DNA of 64,000 nucleotides from Dactylonectria macrodidyma (GCA_020744425.1 JAGMUV010000001.1:6758001-6822000), one strand, 5' to 3'. Counted from the stretch's first letter, positions 23,232-34,386 are shown. The notes: generated from the letters alone by a model not told the origin. Numbers and translations: made by a program.

Positions 23232-25243
23232 TCCAGGGGAAACCCAGACAGATGGTAGATGTACGGTAGGCATTTTCAATTGCATGGGTGGATTCAACTG
23301 GATCATTTTTGGCGTACCTAATTACCTTTTGGACGAAAATGTCCTGACATTCATTGCTTGGTACTCTACAAATTGGCAGCCTATGGGATCGACCGGTCTT
23401 GCGGTTCTACCGTCACACTTGCAGCAATGGTAGGGCAATCTGCTTCGCACACTTGCCAGACATGTGCACTGACAAGTGACAGCCGTGTTGCATTGGCATG
23501 GAAGCCCTGGCAATGTCCCTTGATATTACCTCAGTACCACGAGCAAGGTGCGTGATAGAATTAACGGGCGCAAGGGGGTTGGCATACGCGCACAGATCCC
23601 GGGGAAGAGGAGTGGAGGGAAGAAACAAGCAACATGGTTTTATTAAGAAACAAGGCGCCCGGTTACTCCGTTACGCTACAAAGTGGTCAACGCGTTTTGA
23701 CGCCTCAACGCCCCGTAAGGTACCTTGGGTAGAGTTGGTTTTCTCCTGGCATGTCAGGGTGTTGCATACCTACCTGCGGAGGCGTACACATGCAAGTGGG
23801 CAAAGCTCTCAAAATCAACCAAGCACAAAAACCCAATTCAAGCTGTATTCACGGAAAGGGCCCCATGTCTCCCATCTCAGGAAACACTCAAGGAGAGAAG
23901 CGAAGTAATGACCACGGGGAACTTGATTGCTCTCTTCCTGACATGGATGATGTTTCGGGCTGACGTGACTTTCGGTGGCGACCCGTCTGGTCGGTCCCAT
24001 CCCCCTGGTCCGACCAGCTGAACGCCCCCCTCGCGAGATGCTGGCCAGTTGTCTGCCTACAGGGGCAAACCACAGATTGAAGCCTGGTCGCCTTGACTGG
24101 TAGAGTCTTGAGCCATCCTTGCAAGACGATAGCGTGAGGAGCTATCCGTAGATTGCCGCAAGTGCCAAGTGCTTCTGACATTGACGCGAGAGGATCCAGC
24201 TGAAAGTACCAATCAAACATGCAGATGTCCGTAACGTATCCGGTGGGCTGGGAGGCCACGCCTCTAACCCCTGTCTCCTAGCCGGAGAGGGCTGCCAACC
24301 TACCAGCCCCCGGGTACCTACCTTACCTACCTTACCTCCTATACAGGGTACCTAGGTTGTTACCTTGTCTAAAATACGGCACATATATGGTGCTAATTAC
24401 GGATCGCCAGCAGGAGCTCTAGTACATCCCAAGCCAGGTGGAGCCTCCCGGCCAGCGGATAACGCGGCTACGGGGCGACGTGTCTCCTCCCGCTTACCAT
24501 GACAACTACCCATTTCGGGTTTCGCCCAAACTGGCTGGACCCTCCAGCAGCTTATTGAAAGTTCCCGGGGAGAAATATTGTACGTAGAGAGGCGGGTAAT
24601 CAGCTCTCACCGCTGTTCGTTTCCTTGCCCTCCCCTCCTTTCCCAGGTTGCACGAATCGTTGTGTGCAGTCCAGTGTTATGAGCCAACCCCCCAATCGTC
24701 TGGCAACCTGCAACCATGGGGTCTTCTGAAGTGAGCTCGTTGCCTTGGGAAAACTGATACGTCTAATTCTGTGCCGTTAGCGGTTGAGCTGCCTGCTCCT
24801 GCTCGTACTATCCCCTCTGGCAGTGTTTGGGACCCCGGTCTCTTACATCAGCCGCTCATCAACTGAGACTTTCTGAGGGTATAGTCGAATCGTTCAATGG
24901 GCTTTCTCTTCAAGACCAATGAAGGGAACCCTGGCGGATGAACTCCTTCTGACTCAAGATGAAAAAAAGTCGTCTTCTCAAATGTTTGGCTTCTTAAAGA
25001 GAATGAATACCTTACCGTTCCCACGAAAGTCGCAGTCTTCTTTTCTGCCTGTTCTAATCAAGCCCAACTCTTTCCCTGTGCAGCCATCTACCACAGAATC
25101 GAATTACCGTCTCTTGTCCTACACACCTCCCTTATCCTGAAATGCGCTAAGGCAACGTTCCGAAATTGCTGACCGAAACAAATTTTGAACGCGACCAATC
25201 GACACCCAAGCTCTCTATCAGCATCCAAGGTGCCTTGCTGATC
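23232..25243. other. 2-kb intergenic region
   Basis: No convincing gene; the open frames are short and lack motifs. Contains a tract of TACC/TACCT direct repeats near 24313-24348 and the probable promoter of the helical-protein gene. Confidence 0.5.
24313..24348. repeat. Short tandem GGTACCTACCTTACCT-type repeat
   Basis: Repeats of TACCTACCT and TACCTTACC, followed by another GGTACCTAGG block. A low-complexity element in gene-free DNA, with no evident coding role. Confidence 0.6.
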
Positions 25244-25789
25244 ATGGACCCTTTGGGAGGCGCGGCTGTTGGGCTGCAATTAGCCTTAAAGACGGCTGCT
25301 TTGATTGCGAAACTCCAGCAGGCAGAGGAAAGTGCCAAGACTTTCATCAGCCTTCGCAATGCCGTCAAGCGCGACCATGAGTACGCATTGGCGCTCTTGG
25401 AAGAGCTGACAAACCCGATTCTGAGGCTACCAACTCAACGAGAATGGATTCTACATATCCTAATAGCGGCCAAAAATGCTATTTCCGCCTTTGACAAGCC
25501 TCTGTCACATGCACCTGGTGGAAACGGCAAAGCTACGATCGGCGACAAGACCAAATATGTACTGTGGTACGCTGAGCAGACAGTGGAGATGCAAGTTTCC
25601 CTAAGTGTGTCTCATGCTTCCCTCTTGCAAGCCATCAACTTGATGCATCAGTTTGCCGTCAAGCCTGGAGGACCCCTGGCGCGCGAGCCGTCTGATCCGC
25701 AGCGTGCTTCCACTGTCCTCCCAAGACGAGCCGATGGCACGCAGTTTGATTTGAGTCCTGCCGATTTAGGCGTCAACCTGGCAAATTGA
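25244..25789 (+). CDS. Small helical protein resembling N-terminal modules of fungal STAND-type proteins (gene A1)
   Basis: Single exon of 181 residues. The ATG at 25244 gives MDPLGGAAVGLQLALKTAAL, a start common in fungal helical N-terminal signalling modules (MDPLS-type); the upstream in-frame extension lacks that character. The protein is nearly all helical: LQQAEESAKTFISLRNAVKR, EYALALLEELTNPILRL, WILHILIAAKNAISAFDKPL, then VEMQVSLSVSHASLLQAINL, and a Pro/Arg-rich tail. It has no ATPase or catalytic motif. A decayed homologue lies in opposite orientation at 35.4-36.0 kb. That copy keeps a stretch of coding-like sequence absent here, so this stop codon may reflect a deletion at the 3' end. 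It converges with the membrane-anchored gene next to it. Function unknown. Confidence 0.65.
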   Translation: MDPLGGAAVGLQLALKTAALIAKLQQAEESAKTFISLRNAVKRDHEYALALLEELTNPILRLPTQREWILHILIAAKNAISAFDKPLSHAPGGNGKATIGDKTKYVLWYAEQTVEMQVSLSVSHASLLQAINLMHQFAVKPGGPLAREPSDPQRASTVLPRRADGTQFDLSPADLGVNLAN

Positions 25790-25796
25790 AAGTGGT

Positions 25797-26135
25797 AGGC
25801 GTCTACTGCTACAAGGTGCTACAGGTATGTCAAACCACCCACATGCTCTCTCGTCTCATACTGACAAGTAATTGCCCAGAAAAACTCAAACTTAGCAAGG
25901 CTTCCGGGGTGAGATTGAGCGGGAGGATTAGATGTATTGAATAAGATTGGCTGGCGTTATAACAGTTGGTGGAAGGGGATAAATCAGATTGGAATTGACA
26001 TCGGGCCCACTGCCCCTGGTGGCAAGTTTTCAGCACAGTTTGCAAAAAAAAAGCAGTTCGTGGTTGCTGTGCTCTTTGCTGTACTAGCTCTTGTCCTAAT
26101 AGATTGTGCGGCATCTCTACTCTATCAATCTTGCC
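25797..26135. repeat. Conserved 3' block of gene A1, inverted copy at 35108-35400
   Basis: The sequence beyond the A1 stop aligns with the reverse complement of 35108-35400. Both copies retain what looks like a spliced intron (GTATG donor, ACTGACAAGTAATTGC branch region, AG acceptor; 25825-25878 here) and a 37-base run that is identical (25960-25996 versus 35204-35240), although flanks have diverged. Both also retain a short peptide reading NSWWKGINQIGI followed by a hydrophobic segment ending LIDCA. This suggests a former coding or untranslated exon of A1. Confidence 0.65.
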
Positions 26136-27253
26136 AACAAACAATAGCCTTTCTGGAGCCACAGCTGTCATCCCAGTGCAATGCGCAATCCTCATGGACC
26201 CAACCGCGTTCATCCTTGTCAGCCCATCGGAATTCCACCTCGCCTGGAATGAAGAGCATTGGTTTCCCCAGGCGAGTGATGACCACCTTGGGGAACCAAA
26301 GATGGCCGGGCAGGTCGGTTTCCCATTTGACATGCCACTCGCCAGGCTGGCCGAACAAGGCCATGGCAGTGTTTGCAGCTCGTCCAACCATGTACCGAAG
26401 GGAAAAGTCAAGGTTGGGTTGGAGTTCTTGACGAACGATGACGTCCAGCTTCAATGCATCCCGCAGCGTTGCCACGACCTGTTTGACTTTGTCCTCTCGC
26501 GGGTCACCATCGATGAATGGCATGTCGCCAATTGCTTCGAGTGGATTAAGACCATAACGCTGTGCAACCATGAGGTAGCATGTCTCGCGCCATACGGATT
26601 GGTATGCTTATAACGCAGGTCAGCAGGGGGTCGTTTTTTGAAAGAGTATGGTTTCTGGCAGGGATCAACATTAACCTACCTTTGTCATGAAGTCTGTGTA
26701 ACGTGTTATTTGTCGTTGTCAAGTCCTGGTAGCAGCGTAACATGTCGGGCGGCAAGAGGGTATCGTCAGGGTTACCGGCCGGATCCATTCGCGCGAGGAG
26801 ATACTGAGCAAGGAAGCGACGGGCTGTGTCGACTCTGGTTCTAGCCTTTGCCAGCCCGCCAGACCAGTTTGCCCAATCTGGAGGCGGACCGGCAAGGGCT
26901 TCAAGCTTGGCTTCGTCAAATGTCGATTCGGCCACGTCGTGAACAGCTTCCAGTTCTTCATCCAGCCCCAGGTATTTAGCAACAACGGGAGAGATGTGCA
27001 GGCAACCCAACATGTTGCCTTCGAACGTTCGGGTATCGAGGCAATGTAAGCGGGAAGGAAGTTCAATGTAATACCAAGAGGACGACATCCTTGGTGGGGG
27101 GAAAATCTGCTCGCGGTAGAAGAGTTCCTTGTGAGTGGAGAGAGAAATTCGCACACGGCGTCGGACAACACGCAGGACAAAAGCGATGGAGATGAGGGTG
27201 GTGAGACAGCCAAGAGCGACTCCGATGCCGAGATATTGCGTGCCGGTGGCCAT
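26125..27253 (-). CDS. Membrane-anchored protein of unknown function, divergent partner of Hsp70-like gene (gene A2)
   Basis: Two exons, 27253-26680 and 26606-26125, joined across a 73-nt intron; 351 residues. An N-terminal transmembrane anchor (YLGIGVALGCLTTLISIAFVL) is followed by Arg-rich sequence (RVVRRRVR), which predicts that the body lies in the cytosol. Conserved-looking stretches are FEGNMLGCLHISPVVAKYLG, WSGGLAKARTRVDTARRFLA and, after the splice, YQSVWRETCYLMVAQRYGLN. I do not recognise a domain; there is no catalytic signature. The ATG at 27253 is preceded by a TGG-repeat leader. It shares a 719-bp intergenic region with the Hsp70-like gene and converges with A1. A rearranged remnant of its upstream region occurs in the second copy of the locus near 36.05-36.2 kb. 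Confidence 0.75.
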
Positions 27254-27972
27254 TGTTGATGCTGAAGGAAGTGGAGTAAAAGTTGAAAATCCAGGGGACT
27301 TTGTGTGAGTCGTTGGAGAATAAGTTGGATTTTGGAAGTGTTTGGTGGTGATGGTGGTGGTGGTGCTGGTGGTGGTACATGAAGGAGGCAAATTTGGTCT
27401 TTATCTTTGACAGCAACCTGTGCCATGTAACGGACCGCAGCATCGGTAGTCTGTACAGGAGACATGAATAAAAATGCCGACGCAAATTCACACCCTCCCC
27501 CTTTGGCGTGGGCGCACACGTTTGTTTTGTGTGGCTTGTCAAAATCCTTGTTTGGCTCAAATCTATTCAATAATTGCGCCTCATGACAATGCCTGAATAC
27601 AGCCACCGAACAGTGGTGGTGTCCCACACTGGCCTTAATTTAGTGGAGGAAGTCTTGGCAGTCATTCATTTCAATATCCGTATAATTGCCTCCCCCTCCC
27701 TGCGTCGGTCAGCCTTGGTCACTTGGTGCACCTGGAACTCTTACTCCTCATTCTTTTCTCTTTTCTCTTTGCTACTACTTCCACTACTACCGAATTCATT
27801 TTCTGCTCTATCAAGGGCTCAAGGGCTCGCTGCTGGGCACAAAGGCAGAAAAAAAGCTTAGTCCCCCCTTCCATCAGTCAGCCTCGGTCATTTGGTGCAC
27901 CTAGCACTCTTACTCCTCATCATTTCTCTTTGTCGCTCCTCACTCTCTTATCGCCTCACACTGCTTTCTCCC
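27254..27972. promoter_or_regulatory. Divergent promoter of gene A2 and Hsp70-like gene, with internal direct repeat
   Basis: Contains a (TGG)-rich tract at about 27346-27375 and two copies, 170 bp apart, of a roughly 55-base unit centred on TTGGTGCACCT (27701-27760 and 27871-27930). One recognisable copy of the same unit survives upstream of the decayed Hsp70 copy near 36360-36425, so it predates the duplication. No heat-shock element array was evident. Confidence 0.6.
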
Positions 27973-30466
27973 ATGTCTTCCGATCTCATGGCCGCCATGG
28001 CGGACGACTTGGTCTTGGGAATTGACTTTGGGACGACCTGTGAAGCTCCCTCCCCAAAACCCCATTCGCCTCGTGTCTGAGTCCAACTAACCCTTTGCCC
28101 CTTTAGGCACTGGTGTCGCATACGCCTTTCCAGGCGACAAGGACGCTGACCCAAACATGGTCCGAACGTTTCAAAACTGGCCTGGAGCTACTCCGGGTGC
28201 TAACGGGAAAAAAGTTCCTACCGTTCTGACGTACGACGCGAGCCCTCCCCATCATCTTCTCGAGTGGGGGTTTGGCGCCCAAAACCCAACGACGACGCCG
28301 GGCATCAGCGAAGAATGGTTCAAGACTCGGCTCGGAGACTCAAAACACGACCAAGAACACACAAAGTCGCTCTTTCGAGACTACCTTGGTTGTGTTTACA
28401 CTGCCCTGATGGAGGGGTTTCCACCATCAAAGCTTCAGGGCATCTCCTGGCAGGACGCCGCCATAAAGTTCATCTTCAGTGTCCCGACCACTTGGCGTCT
28501 TGACGTTGTCGAGACATTCAAGGAGCTAGTTCACGAGGCTGGCTTTGGCAGGTTCGAGAGGCACCAAGTTCAAGTAGGCCTGCCTGAGCCTCATGCGGTC
28601 GCAGCATTCGAGGTGCTGTATGAAAGCGGGCAGTTCTTCAACAGCGATGGGGGTCCTCTACTGGTAAAGCTCATTGTACCCTCCCTTCCACGACTCTTCA
28701 TTCACTAATGCTCCCTTAGGAAGGCAAGCCAGTCTTGTTTGTTGATGCTGGTGGTGGCACCACTGTAAGTAGGCCCGGGTTTGCATCCCTTCGCACCTAG
28801 CTAACCGCCTGCAGGACTTCTGCGTGGCCAGGATGGGTGAATCCAAGCCGCTTCAACCCACCCGTTTAGCAAACGTGTTTACCCATGGTTCGTCATGTCC
28901 GACTTGCCTGCGTTACTAACTATTAACTCTGCTGGTTGTTTAATAGGACATCACATTGGCTCGACGTACATTGACCAGAGCTTTCAGAAACTCATCGAGA
29001 CCCAGCTTCGAAGTTTTAACCTTACTCCCAGCCATGATGCCCAGAACACTGCTGTGCTAATGCGCATGTTACCTGGTTTTGAGAACGAAAAGCATCGGTT
29101 TGGGCCTCATAATGATGTTGACTTTCAGATCCCAGTCCCTGGCCTCAAAGATCCCACAATGTGCAGCTCCTCCACGATCTCTTCCACGATCCGAGGCGGT
29201 GTGCTGAGGACACGCCGGTAAGACGTTATTTCACATAAATGAGACGCAAGTCTCTTACTAACGTCACATAGATGTGACTTGGAACGTCTGTTTGACGCAC
29301 AGGTCCAACCGCTGATCTCCGACGTTGATTTTATCACGAAGCACCTGAGCCGCAATCAAGGGATTCATGTGGTAGGCTAAGCAGATAAACAGATTGGGCC
29401 CTGCTAACATGGTTTCTCTAGGAAGATATCCTATTGTCGGGAGGACTAGGTAGCTCTGCCTACGTCCAGCATCGTCTTCGGGAACACATATGCAAGGATG
29501 AGAGCACGATGGCCAGACTTCATATATCGACCATACCCCGTCTTGCCGTATGCCATGGTCTCGTGATACATGCATTGCACGGTGGCGTGTTCCATAGTCA
29601 TTGTTCCCGCGTCTCATTTGGTCTTGTCTGCCGCGTCCGCAAGCCCCGTTCGCTCGAAAGCACATTTCAAGCGATTCGAACCAAGCCGAAAAGGGACATC
29701 GGCGGCAACGACTCTGATAACAAGGCTCGCCTCAAGGACAGATCGTTCTTCGACCGATGGGGGGCAGTTCTATCCCAAGCGAAGGAAAAGGGCCGCGACA
29801 AGGTTATCGATTCGTCCGGGCGGAGTTGGATTGATAATTGCGTCGACTGGTTTATTAAAATGGTTCGCATTTCAATCTCTGCCTCGTCTTAGACGAAGAG
29901 TCGCTGACCGAAACTGTATAGGACCAGGTCACCCATACTGATCAGCCTATTTCGCGCAAGTTCTCGACATTTTTCGCCCAAGATCTTCCCATTGACGGTC
30001 GCATATGCTACGTCAGAATCGTGACTAGCACGCAGTCTACCCCATCTGTGTTCGGAGACGGTAAGAAAACAACCCACAGCGGAGTCCTCGTGTGTCATAG
30101 CCCGCTTGCTAACGGGTGAGGAGGCGTTGACGTTGGCACACACACATTCCTGAAGGTTGATCTCTCCACGATACCAACACACGAGGTTGAGGAGAAGAAT
30201 ACGAATTTGCTTAGTCAAGCGATTGGCAAGAAACCTCACGTTAAGGTCGAATTTTTGATCGAGGCCACGATTGGCCTCGCCGACGCTGAGATCCGGTGTT
30301 GTAAGCAAACGAAACCTCGAGCACACATTCAATCACATATTAACTTGATACAGTCGACCTTGGCAAGCGCAAGATACTAAGCCAGGCCGTCCGCGTTACC
30401 GCTAACCCGCACCCTTCATCCGGCGATTCTTCCCATGTGCCTCAGACATGCATTCATGTGACTTAA
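27973..30466 (+). CDS. Hsp70-like (actin-fold) ATPase, divergent fungal family (gene A3)
   Basis: Ten exons: 27973-28039, 28107-28663, 28720-28764, 28815-28887, 28947-29217, 29272-29371, 29422-29862, 29922-30060, 30124-30300, 30354-30466; 660 residues. The actin/Hsp70 nucleotide fold is shown by phosphate-1 motif LGIDFGTTCTGVAYA, phosphate-2 VLFVDAGGGTTDFCVAR and the adenosine motif ILLSGGLGSSAYVQHRL. The peptide-binding domain of true Hsp70 is not recognisable, and the C-terminus lacks EEVD. This fits the expanded family of Hsp70-like NTPases of filamentous fungi, whose clients are unknown, rather than a housekeeping chaperone. Several in-frame ATGs cluster at the start (27973, 27988, 27997). 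The family is recognised with confidence; the role is not known. A gutted copy lies at 36.48-36.77 kb. Confidence 0.88.
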
Positions 30467-30897
30467 TGAAATGTTAAATGGCATGGCCCCTCCTGCTTTT
30501 CCTCTCTTTCTCTGTATTCACTTTGTTCTTCTTGTTTAAACATGTATTCGGCTGATCAGGCTATTCGGGTATATCCTCGGCTGTATCCTCGGCTGGAGTC
30601 TGGTGGAGATACGGTTGTGCCTTAATAGGCCCTGGCTTGGTCTAGGTACAACAATTTGATGGGGTTTCCTATTCATTCCGATACTCGTGAACCTGTCTCG
30701 CGGCTCTTTTTGGCCAATCATTAGCGATGCTGATCACTGTCCGGAGTGGCCGCTACTCTTGCCATCCGCTGCCTTCCCATGAAGCCTTGGCCCTCTTAGT
30801 AAATACCCTCTGCTTAGAAAGCGCTCAAACTCTGGACAAGTCGTAGCCGAGGCACTTTTCTATCATTTCATGCCCAACAAGTCGGCCATTGTAGCTA
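30467..30897. other. Intergenic 3' flank of Hsp70-like gene up to transposon insertion
   Basis: No gene seen. It ends at the TA target dinucleotide (30896-30897). Confidence 0.5.
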
Positions 30898-32284
30898 CAG
30901 TGGGTGTGCAAAAGTTCCGACAACTTCCGGATCCACCCATCTTGGCCGGATGACTACGTAACCTTTGACCAAACATTATGCACTCAAATAATATCATAAT
31001 AAATTAAAAGCTAGATGAATTTGAAGCCCAGAAGATAGAGTTTATGATAATATGTCTCAATATTTAGTATACCACCCATCTGCATCATAACACGCCTTTA
31101 TTCGCCTTAGTATCGAATTCAATAGGTTCTCGAACACCTCATCTTTAAGCTTATGCTAAAGCTCCTTTACATACTCAATAAGGCATTCTTTTGCGGCTTA
31201 AGTCTTTAGAAGGGCTAATAGCTCTGGGTATCTCTTATAGATCCGTTCCTTTAGTATTGCCTATAGATTCTCAATCAGATTAAGATCTAGTAAGTGCAGG
31301 GGCCATTCTATAAGAATAAGGCCCTCGCAAATTACGTATTTACGCAGCCAATCTTAGACCAAATGACTCTTAAATATAAGTCCGTTATTATATTAAAATA
31401 CGCTTCCTTCTAATATAATTTCTAGAAGGTATTCTTAAAAGCATCCTAAGATAATGCGGCTCATAACGCCACTACGGTCTGAGTCTAGGTCTCCTTCTAA
31501 GCAGACTAAATCTATAGCTCTATTAATAGTAAATACACTAAAAAACATCTGCGAATACCTTGATAGCTTCTTCTAAGGCTATACGTTCTTTTTTTTAAGT
31601 CTTTCGCCCTAGATATAGTTAGAATGGTGTTTTAAAGTTAAGGCGCTATGACTTATATATCTTATGAATGCCTACTTCTATTTCTCGCTATTACTACGAG
31701 TGATTAAACACTCATCTAAGAAAATCCAATTATGCTAAAATAAAGCATCTTCATCCTTATATCGTACTGCAAAATCTTTTCACTTCTAAGCTGTAGAATC
31801 GCTAAGAAATGGGCGTTGGCTCGCGAAGTGGTATTAGATGCCATTCTTCTTCAAGTACCGCAATAAAGTGCTCCTATGGCAGCGCAGACCGGCTTCATCG
31901 CATAATTCTTGGACTGTGATGAAAGGGTCTCTTTCGATGATTCGAAAGATATGATTTTTATCCCTCTGACTGATGGTTGCTGGACGCCCAGAGCGCGAAT
32001 TACTTTTTGCACTCTTTTGCTGGTCGTAGCGGCGGACGAGGCCAAAGATCGCGTGTTTTGTCACGCCCTCTTTCGCCACGATGTCATCAAGGGAAACGCC
32101 AGATCTGTACATAGTTACAATCTTCGTCCTCTTGTGAGGACTATGATGCTTTTGCCTATACGCAGTCGGCATCGTATGGTAGAGTAATTGCGTGTTGAAG
32201 ATACTGTATTATAGTGGCCGCGTCACAGCTTGAGATGCAAGAGCGGGGAAATCGGGAAATTGTCGGAACTTTTGCACACCACTG
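30898..32284 (-). mobile_element. Tc1/mariner-family transposon relic, 1,387 bp
   Basis: Terminal inverted repeats of about 30 bp begin CAGTGG(G)TGTGCAAAAG and continue TTCCGACAA(C/T)TTCC at both ends. They are flanked by TA duplications at 30896-30897 and 32285-32286. Size, CAGTG termini and TA target are those of Tc1/mariner elements. The transposase runs on the minus strand. Only its N-terminal third is open; the remainder (about 31000-31830) is AT-rich and full of stops, so the element is dead unless mobilised in trans. Confidence 0.92.
31834..32172 (-). pseudogene. Tc1-type transposase, N-terminal helix-turn-helix part
   Basis: The open stretch of 112 residues contains a paired helix-turn-helix: RTKIVTMYRSGVSLDDIVAK (first), then GRPATISQRDKNHIFRIIER and FITVQELCDEAGLRCHRSTL (second), which is the HTH_Tnp_Tc3-like arrangement. 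The reading stops after LLRYLKKNGI, exactly where the AT-rich degraded part begins; the DDE catalytic domain can be sensed in fragments (for example WHNWIFLDEC) but is interrupted by many stops. Confidence 0.85.
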
Positions 32285-32599
32285 TAGCCTATTGCTGACT
32301 CACAATTGCCACATGCGGTTTGTGGGCGCCCAATGAAGATTACCTTTGCCTAGCCCCAAGAGTAGCCTGACGACTCGCCTCATGTCCGTTCCGTATAATA
32401 CATGATGAAATCCTCCTAAAAATGTCATACAAATTAAGATAATTTAATAAGTTATAAAAAGCTATGGCTTAAATAAGAAGCAGGCATGGCAGACCCGCGG
32501 CTGTCCCTTGACCGTAATCGCAGAATCCAATCCTGCCCTTGTGGCCAAAAAGGCTAGGATAGGAGATGATGAGCAGATTCAGAGTTTTCCTCACTAGAC
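32285..32599. other. Intergenic, right flank of transposon
   Basis: No gene seen; somewhat AT-rich, with the TA target at its left end. Confidence 0.45.
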
Positions 32600-34386
32600 T
32601 CTTCACATATCATCTGCAACCATGTCGACCCCGCTCTAGGTGAAATTCCTCTTTACGCTGGACGCCGGATCACTAGCGACGTCATCGGCCTGCCACATTG
32701 CTGAACAGAGATCATGTAAGCGGAGCTCGGTCTGAACTTATATTTCCGTAGGAAGGTAATGACTCTAACGGAGAAAATCTTCAACGATGAATGGCCGGGG
32801 CATGACATCAAAGTGCATCTCTTTAGCTCCTCAGGAAATCTCCTTTGTTCAGATGACTCGAATGGTTCGTTAATCTTATCAGTGACAGGGACAACGGCTA
32901 ATATCTCTCCAGTTGACATCAGTATCACAACCCCATGGCGCAAACTGGATGATGTCTGTATGACTGCCAGCCTCCTAGCAAATTGTACGTGTACATCGCA
33001 TACCCTGCATGCTTACAAAGAAATTAGGGGGGGGTGGAGAAAGTATTCTATATCTCTACCGCCAAGGTACCAATGATCAAGATCTAGGACCCTGAATTGG
33101 GCCTTGAATGTGATATGAATGTGAATAACACACTCGCTCTCGGGAATACTCGCATTCGGAATCTATGTCAAATCGACCATCGAGTCCGGAAATTAGCGAT
33201 GATTATCAAGTACTGGACCAGACGGAGAATAATCAACGGCGCCGGTAAGTTTGCGGGCATAGATGATGCTCTTGTCATTATAACGCTGAGCGAAATATAG
33301 CACTGGGTGGAACGATAAGTTCATATACGTGGATATGCTTGATCATTGCCTTTTTACAACTCCGAGACCCCCCCTCCTTCCTCCATTACATCAATCACCA
33401 CACAAGCTGAATAAATTGAATGGGACCAAAAGCGACTTTGCGGATGACGCCACGAAGCTCGACGGATACGGCAGCAAAAACAAGGCTTCTATAGCCATAC
33501 TCCTTTTCCAGTTCTTTCGATTCTACGCATACGAATTCGACTATGACAAGTACGGGCTCTCCGTGCGACTCGGAAAACTAAGGCTAAGGACCGACGAAAA
33601 GTGGCATAATTCCATTAATACTAAGCTTTGCGTCGAGGAGCCGTTTAATATTTCTCGAAATCTTGGCAACACTATAGACGAGTTTTCCTTCCGAGGGTTG
33701 CATCTGGAGCTACGACGAGCGTTCGATCTAATATGCGTAGCCAAATTCGAGGGGGCATGCGAACAGTATGTCTTTCCAAAGGAGGAACGCGTTTAGTCTA
33801 AGCAACCTCCACAATATCGTCCTCGTCCTGTATTACTACGAAGTTCGTCACAGGTCTCATCGGGTCGCGGCGGTCGAGGGAACCGTCGAGGTGGAAGACG
33901 TGACAGTTTCCACCAGAACAATGCGAACCGAGTGGCTTCATCCATCGTGCCAACTTAAGACGTCAGAGGCATGTTCATTCAGCAAGCCAGCATGCCGCAA
34001 GAGGCGCAGTGGTATCAAAATTCACAGTTTCAGTTTCAGTATGCCCCACAGGATGTCACGGCTCAAACGGCCTACTATCAGGCGCAGATCCAGCAGCTAC
34101 TCCACCATGCCACATTCATGAATTCATTGTCCAGCAACAAGGAATGTTGAAAAATGCTGCTTCTGAACAGCAGCACAATTCGGACACGTCTTGGACCAAC
34201 TCATTCGACAATACTCCTCTCAGCGTTCCCCTTTCACCAGACATGCATACGCTATATGGCATGGGACCCGGCTCTTCGGTCTTTCCGCAAGCTGGCGCCA
34301 CCGATGGACCGTACCCTTCATCAACTGTGACGGCAACGGGTGAAAGCGATATGGCTCTGGTCGTCCCCCAAACGGCCCTAAGCTAG
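32600..34386 (+). pseudogene. Cid1/Trf-type non-canonical poly(A) polymerase, decayed
   Basis: Recognisable in order: KIFNDEWPGHDIKVHLFSSSGNLLCSDDS, broken by a good intron (donor GTTCGT, acceptor CTCCAG near 32924) then VDISITTPWRKLDDV, the nucleotidyltransferase core with the DxD-type aspartates. KVPMIKI is followed by TAG at 33085-33087 where family members carry Trp, then DPELGLECDMNVNNTLALG and LAMIIKYWTRRRII. A second clean intron (about 33244-33299) precedes ALGGTISSYTWICLIIAFLQ, a C-terminal PAP-associated region, and a Gly/Arg-rich then Gln-rich tail. The tail is reached only by a frameshift near 33795. The 5' end (32600-32760) has several stops. Splice sites survive, so decay is recent relative to the transposon. 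Confidence 0.8.
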
